From Muribaculaceae bacterium (GTDB lineage: Bacteria; Bacteroidota; Bacteroidia; Bacteroidales; Muribaculaceae): 9,038 nt of DNA. Where the stretch lies: assembly GCA_016287065.1 (NCBI GenBank), contig JAEEVB010000088.1, positions 1 through 9,038 on the forward strand, written 5' to 3'. Made by a program: the position numbers and the translations under genes. Shown here piece after piece: positions 5,227-9,038 of the stretch. The notes beneath the pieces are model-generated. The model ran no database searches. It was given only the letters and a program-made list of their open reading frames with translations, and was not told the origin of the DNA. Position 1 is the first letter of the stretch. Each line of letters starts with the position of its first letter.

Positions 5227-7956
5227 GTGTCGTTGTTGAAACGTACTAGGTTGCACATATTGTTTCTCTTGCTGCTGGCAGCCATTCAGTTGCTCAGCAG
5301 TTTCACCTTGCCTGCACCGCAGGTGGCCGACCGCCATGTGCCGTCAGACAGCATTCCTGTCGACACGACCGCTCGTGTTGCGCCCCTGCCTACCGATACC
5401 TCCCGCTTCAAGAAACAGAAGCTCGATCTCGACTATGAGGTGCAGTTTGCGGCCAAGGACTCGGTGGTGATGTATGGCAGGAACATCACTCGCATGTTTG
5501 GAGAGAGCGATATCAAATACGACCGCATCAATCTCTCGGCAACCAGTCTCACCATGGATATGGAGAAGCACGAGGTGGTGGCAGTGGGCGTGCCCGACTC
5601 TGTGGGAGAACTTCAGGGAAAACCTGTGTTTCAAGACGAGAGCGGCAAGTATGAGTCGAAGATGATGACCTACAACTTCAAGAGCAAGAGGGGCATTATT
5701 ACCGACATCGTCACCGAGCAGGGCGAGGGGTACCTTACCGGTGGCATCACCAAGAAGATGGAGAATGACGAGTACTACATTCAGGACGGCAAGTACACCA
5801 CTTGCGACGACCACGAACACCCGCACTTTTATTTCCAGCTTACCAAGGCCAAGGTGCGACCTAAAAAGGACGTGGTTACAGGACCTGCCTACATGGTACT
5901 CGAAGACCTCCCGTTGCCCATTGCCGTACCTTTCGGCTTCTTCCCCTTCAGTGAGAAGTACCAGAGTGGTGTGCTTGTGCCCACATTCGGTGAGGACTAC
6001 AACCGTGGTTTCTATCTGCGCAACGGTGGCTACTACTTTGCCCTCAGCAAGTACTTCGACCTCGCTCTCACCGGCGAAATCTATACTCGCGGTTCCTGGG
6101 GTGTCTCGGTTCAGTCTAACTACACCAAACGCTACAAGTTCAGTGGCAGTTTCAATGCCAGTTTTATCGAGACCGTGAGCGGCGACAAGGGTGACCCCGA
6201 CTATGCCAAGATGCGCAACTTCAGCATTGGCTGGACTCACTCGCAAAGCCCCAAGGCCAATCCTAACCTCACGTTGTCGGCGAGTGTGAATTTTGCTACC
6301 AGTGGCTATTCACGCAACAACCTCGATGACTACTACCGCAGCTCTTTCACCGAGAACACCAAGAGCAGCACGGTGAACATGACCTATCGCATCCCCGACT
6401 CGAAGTGGAGTTTCTCGGCCAATGCCAACATTGCCCAGCGCACAGCCGACTCTACCTTGAGCGTCTCGTTCCCTAACCTCACCGTCACCATGTCGCAGAC
6501 GGCCCCCTTCAAACGCAAGCGTGCTGTGGGTGAAGAAAAATGGTACGAGAAAATCAAGATATCTTATACTGGTCGTTTCCAGAACTCTCTGACAGCCAAG
6601 CAGGACGATTTTTTCAAGAAGAACCTGCTCAAGGACTGGCGCAACGGCATCTCGCACCAAGTGCCTATCAATGCCACCTTTAACGTGTTCAAGTACATCA
6701 ACATCACGCCGTCGGTCACCATCAACGACCGTATGTATACGAGCAAAATCAAGCAGCAGTGGGACCCCAATGCCAGTGCTGTGGTGCGTGACACAACCTA
6801 TAGTTTCTACAATATATTCGATTTTTCGGTTGGTGTGTCCATCAACACGAAACTCTATGGCTTCTATAAGCCTCTCAAGTTCTTTGGCGACAAGATTCAG
6901 AACATTCGCCACGTCATTACTCCCACAATATCCTTCTCGGCTGCACCCGATTTCAGCTCCTCGTTCTGGGGATACTATGGCACCTATATGCAGCCTGATG
7001 CCAATGGGGAGATGCGCAAGGTCAAGTATTCCTATTTCCAGCACGGTCTCTTCAGCAATGCACCCTCGGGCCGGAGTGGCATCTTGAGTTTCAATGTGGC
7101 CAACAACATCGAGGCCAAGGTGCGGAGTGACCAAGACAGCACTGGCTTCAAGAAGGTGTCGATTATCGAGAATCTCACACTGAGCCAGTCCTACAACTTT
7201 GCTGCCGACTCTATGCGCTGGAGCAACCTCAACACATCGATCCTGCTGCGCATCACCCGTGGCTTCAACCTCAACCTGAGTGCCACCTGGGACGTCTATA
7301 AATATGAGCTCAATGAAGCAGGCAATCCCGTCCGTGTCAATAAGCTCAGGCTCTTCCACGGCGGTGGTTGGGGACGCCTTGCCAGCACCGGCACGTCCTT
7401 CTCCTACACGTTTAATAACGATACCTTCAAGAAATTGTTTGGCAAAAAGAAGAAGGAAAACAAGGAACCCGACAACAACCAGTCGCTTGAGGAGCATCGC
7501 AAGTTTGCGCGGGGTTCTGAAAATGAGCAGGACTCCGACAATCCGCGACGGCAGAATGCGAATGATGCCGATATGCGGCCCGATGGCTACGCGAAGTGGG
7601 ACTGCCCCTGGAGTCTTACCGTCAACTACTCCCTCAATTATGGCTACGGCGCATTCGACTATAAAAAGATGGAGTATAAGGGCAAGTGGACCCAGAACCT
7701 CAGTTTCAATGGCTCAATCAGACCCACCAAGAACTGGAGTATCAACCTCTCGGCAAGCTATAACTTCGACCTCCACAAGATTGCCTACATGAACTGCTCC
7801 ATTTCGCGCGAGATGCATTGCTTTGTCATGAGTGCCAGCTTTGTGCCTGTAGGTCCCTACAAGTCCTATAACTTCCACATTGCCGTCAAGTCGTCGATCT
7901 TGAGCGATGTCAAGTACGACAAGCACTCCAGTTACAGTAACGGTATCACTTGGTAA
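5227..7956 (+). CDS. lptD: LptD-like outer-membrane lipopolysaccharide assembly protein
   Basis: The 909-residue protein starts with a signal peptide (RTRLHILFLLLLAAIQLLSS). Residues ~55-215 form the periplasmic OstA/LptA-like domain (YEVQFAAKDSVVMYGRN, SGKYESKMMTYNFKSKRG), ending in the LptD hallmark YYIQDGKYTTCDDHEHPHFYF and LEDLPLPIAVPFGFFPFSEKYQSG. Residues ~235-909 are a large beta-barrel of alternating, aromatic-rich strands ending in Trp, the usual BAM signal. In Gram-negative bacteria LptD, with LptE, receives LPS from the LptA bridge and inserts it into the outer leaflet. There are four cysteines (C193, C793, C857, C865) and a charged insert at ~735-790. The start is GTG: the nearest in-frame stop is at 5200, no ATG lies between, and the signal peptide follows directly; the ATG at 5225 is out of frame. 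The putative porin gene follows 26 bases later. The barrel itself is poorly conserved, so the call rests on the N-terminal half. Confidence 0.9.
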   Translation: MSLLKRTRLHILFLLLLAAIQLLSSFTLPAPQVADRHVPSDSIPVDTTARVAPLPTDTSRFKKQKLDLDYEVQFAAKDSVVMYGRNITRMFGESDIKYDRINLSATSLTMDMEKHEVVAVGVPDSVGELQGKPVFQDESGKYESKMMTYNFKSKRGIITDIVTEQGEGYLTGGITKKMENDEYYIQDGKYTTCDDHEHPHFYFQLTKAKVRPKKDVVTGPAYMVLEDLPLPIAVPFGFFPFSEKYQSGVLVPTFGEDYNRGFYLRNGGYYFALSKYFDLALTGEIYTRGSWGVSVQSNYTKRYKFSGSFNASFIETVSGDKGDPDYAKMRNFSIGWTHSQSPKANPNLTLSASVNFATSGYSRNNLDDYYRSSFTENTKSSTVNMTYRIPDSKWSFSANANIAQRTADSTLSVSFPNLTVTMSQTAPFKRKRAVGEEKWYEKIKISYTGRFQNSLTAKQDDFFKKNLLKDWRNGISHQVPINATFNVFKYINITPSVTINDRMYTSKIKQQWDPNASAVVRDTTYSFYNIFDFSVGVSINTKLYGFYKPLKFFGDKIQNIRHVITPTISFSAAPDFSSSFWGYYGTYMQPDANGEMRKVKYSYFQHGLFSNAPSGRSGILSFNVANNIEAKVRSDQDSTGFKKVSIIENLTLSQSYNFAADSMRWSNLNTSILLRITRGFNLNLSATWDVYKYELNEAGNPVRVNKLRLFHGGGWGRLASTGTSFSYTFNNDTFKKLFGKKKKENKEPDNNQSLEEHRKFARGSENEQDSDNPRRQNANDADMRPDGYAKWDCPWSLTVNYSLNYGYGAFDYKKMEYKGKWTQNLSFNGSIRPTKNWSINLSASYNFDLHKIAYMNCSISREMHCFVMSASFVPVGPYKSYNFHIAVKSSILSDVKYDKHSSYSNGITW

Positions 7957-7982
7957 TCAAGAAATCTCTGATAACACGATAT

Positions 7983-9038
7983 ATGAGAACGACAAGATAT
8001 AACCGCTCTAGATATTGCCTCTTCCTGTGCATGGTCTTTATGGTGATTTCGGCTTTAGCCGAAACTAAGCAGCAGGTGGCTCCCTCAACGGCGTGGTCGC
8101 TTAGCGAGCCCCTCGGGTTGCGCTATGAATCGACCATCGACACCCTCTTTGAGAACTACCATGCTACCTCCATTCCTTCGTTCCGCAGCAAGGCATGGGC
8201 CACTACTGGCAATTATGGTGCCGAGGGGCAGGACCAGATTTTCTTCGACCGTGAGCCAGCCAGCGAATTCTTCTTTCGCGATGCGCTCAGCACCTGGTTG
8301 CCTTCGGTCAAGACCCAGCGCTACTATAACACCCGCCGCCCTATGACTTTGTTGTCCTATAACACCGGCGGCAACAAATACAGTAACCAAGATCGCACAA
8401 CGGCCGTGTTTAGCGGCAATGTCGACAAGAAGTTGCAGATTGGTGCCATTATGGACTACATCTACAGCAAGGGCTCCTATGAATATCAGGCCGATAAGAA
8501 CTTCCGTTGGGGTGCATTCGGTTCCTACATAGGCGACCGTTATGAGTTGCAGACCTTCTTCAACAACTTCAATCACACCAACAAGGAGAGCGGCGGTATT
8601 GTCGACGACCGCTTTATCACCGATCCTGCAGCTGTGCAGGGTGGTGTCACCAAGGTCAATCCTAAGGACATTCTTACCAATCTCACAGCTTCACATTCCT
8701 ATCTTTCGGGACTAGAATTCTATATGAATCATCGCTATAAGGTGGGTTATTATCACTACGACCGTGACTCGCTCACCGACACCATCGTGGGCCGCACCTA
8801 TATTCCCGTCACCAGTTTCATCTGGACTATGGATATCAAGACCAACAAGCACCGCTTTAAAAATCAATCGGGGCTGCAGGACACCATCTTTTTCCAGAAC
8901 ACCTATTTGGGCTTGGGAGGTACCGATGAGAATACACGGCTTTTCAGCATGCGCAACACGTTAGGCGTGTCACTGCTCGAGGGTTTCAACAAGTATGCCA
9001 AGTTTGGTTTTGCCGTCTATGCCACCCATGAATTACGC
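7983..9038 (+). CDS. Putative outer-membrane porin (Porin_10-like), 5' part
   Basis: An open frame of 352 codons runs from ATG 7983 off the end of the window. The N-terminus is a signal peptide (basic MRTTRYNRSRYC, hydrophobic core LFLCMVFMVISALA, cut near AEA/AET). The rest is rich in aromatic residues and alternating polar/hydrophobic strands (QIGAIMDYIYSKGSYEY, WGAFGSYIGDRYELQTFF, GLEFYMNHRYKVGYYHY), and TQRYYNTRRPMTLLSYNTG resembles the conserved opening region of the 'putative porin' family of Bacteroidota, whose members are about 650-700 residues. About half the protein is thus visible. It would lie in the outer membrane; what it transports is unknown. It starts 26 bases after the lptD stop with no promoter between, so the two are likely co-transcribed. 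The family call is from recognition and should be checked by profile search. Confidence 0.8.
   Translation, partial: MRTTRYNRSRYCLFLCMVFMVISALAETKQQVAPSTAWSLSEPLGLRYESTIDTLFENYHATSIPSFRSKAWATTGNYGAEGQDQIFFDREPASEFFFRDALSTWLPSVKTQRYYNTRRPMTLLSYNTGGNKYSNQDRTTAVFSGNVDKKLQIGAIMDYIYSKGSYEYQADKNFRWGAFGSYIGDRYELQTFFNNFNHTNKESGGIVDDRFITDPAAVQGGVTKVNPKDILTNLTASHSYLSGLEFYMNHRYKVGYYHYDRDSLTDTIVGRTYIPVTSFIWTMDIKTNKHRFKNQSGLQDTIFFQNTYLGLGGTDENTRLFSMRNTLGVSLLEGFNKYAKFGFAVYATHELR

Noticed and set aside
5344..6246. 300-codon open frame on the - strand inside lptD
   Set aside because: Antisense to the conserved periplasmic domain of LptD, with no domain or start context of its own; a codon-bias shadow.
6310..7497. 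395-codon open frame on the - strand inside lptD
   Set aside because: It lies wholly antisense to a well-supported gene, has low-complexity Val/Glu/Gly/Leu composition typical of reverse-strand shadows, and shows no recognisable domain.

Overview
The window looks like chromosomal DNA of a gut- or oral-type Bacteroidota, most likely order Bacteroidales (Prevotella or Muribaculaceae-like). The evidence is protein content (a GH9-CE4 fusion, a C10 cysteine protease, a type IX-like sorting domain, a long Bacteroidota-style LptD and a Porin_10-type putative porin), promoters of the Bacteroidota TTTG...TAnnTTTG form, and A/T-rich leaders without Shine-Dalgarno sequences. All six genes lie on the + strand. 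The first and last are cut by the window edges. The genus is an inference.

Layout. 2-1015: 3' end of a secreted enzyme joining the C-terminus of a GH9 glycoside hydrolase to a CE4-like polysaccharide deacetylase. 1038-1068: a good promoter for 1138-2883, a secreted streptopain-type (C10) cysteine protease with a two-repeat dockerin-like C-terminus. 2916-2948: a second promoter for 2975-3304, a very small secreted protein that is little more than a signal peptide plus a T9SS-like C-terminal sorting domain. 3362-4393: branched-chain amino acid aminotransferase (ilvE), ended by a strong intrinsic terminator at 4417-4450. 4481-5035: an HDIG-type metal-dependent phosphohydrolase. 5227-7956: LptD-like outer-membrane LPS assembly protein. 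7983 to the window end: a putative outer-membrane porin, 26 bases after lptD and probably in the same transcript.

The genes fall into three themes: extracellular degradation (GH9-CE4, C10 protease and its small secreted neighbour), housekeeping metabolism (ilvE, HD hydrolase), and outer-membrane biogenesis (lptD, porin). No mobile element, CRISPR array, RNA gene or phage gene was seen. I see no clearly undescribed multi-gene system. The points most worth following up are the cargo-less sorting-domain protein next to the dockerin-bearing protease, the altered deacetylase motifs in the GH9-CE4 fusion, and the four-cysteine pattern and charged insert in LptD.
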